From: an uncultured bacterium
Lineage (GTDB): Bacteria; Actinomycetota; Coriobacteriia; Coriobacteriales; Coriobacteriaceae
Assembly: GCA_905215195.1 (NCBI GenBank)
Contig: CAJMPF010000135.1
Coordinates: 1-5,309 of the forward strand
Direction of reading: 5' to 3'
Length of the DNA stretch: 5,309 bases
Shown in pieces: positions 5,294 through 5,309 of the stretch. How positions within the stretch are numbered: the stretch's first letter is position 1; the number at the start of each line of letters is the position of its first letter. The notes beneath the pieces were generated by a model that did not search any database, was not told where the DNA came from, and was given only the letters and a program-made list of their open reading frames with translations. The translations under genes and the position numbers were made by a program.

Positions 5294-5309
5294 TCCGCAC
5301 ATGTGCGGA
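5294..5309. repeat. Perfect 16-bp palindrome at the right edge
   Basis: TCCGCACATGTGCGGA is fully self-complementary and ends exactly at the window edge, so it may extend further. With no loop it is more like a protein-binding site than a hairpin. It could belong to the control region or terminator of a gene beyond the edge; no regulator is recognised. Confidence 0.5.

Overview
The window looks like chromosomal DNA of a high-GC actinobacterium. The codon use is strongly GC-rich in third positions. A GltB-type glutamate synthase, an Nramp metal transporter and a tiny rubredoxin with AGGAG-type ribosome binding sites would fit a gut Coriobacteriia member such as Collinsella. The taxon is an inference from general resemblance and was not tested by a search.

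Layout. Positions 1-2878 (minus strand) hold the first 959 codons of the glutamate synthase large subunit, gltB; its C-terminal third runs off the left edge. Positions 2879-3352 are intergenic. They contain the gltB ribosome binding site and some small dyads, a 32-codon coding-like tail with no start (2979-3077, plus), two long palindromes (3094-3230) and the control region of the next gene. Positions 3353-4609 (plus) encode a complete Nramp/MntH-type divalent metal transporter. Positions 4637-4853 carry three more copies of the same palindrome. Positions 4921-4962 are a strong intrinsic terminator pointing leftwards. It serves the last gene, a 47-residue rubredoxin (5003-5146, minus), which has a recognisable promoter at 5190-5217. 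The remaining right edge (5218-5309) has no gene that I can see and ends in a perfect 16-bp palindrome.

The genes are three separate transcription units with no shared pathway. GltB does ammonia assimilation, MntH imports Mn(II)/Fe(II), and rubredoxin is a small iron electron carrier. The two iron/redox proteins may share metal physiology, but nothing in the sequence links their control.

The most interesting structure is the repeat family: five 57-bp units, each an inverted repeat with 16-bp outer arms and a 25-nt middle. They are set at an exact 80-bp period by a 23-nt linker. Two units lie upstream of mntH and three downstream. The upstream pair and the last downstream pair are copies of the same two-palindrome module, so the transporter gene is bracketed by direct copies of it. 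Paired changes in the arms preserve base pairing.
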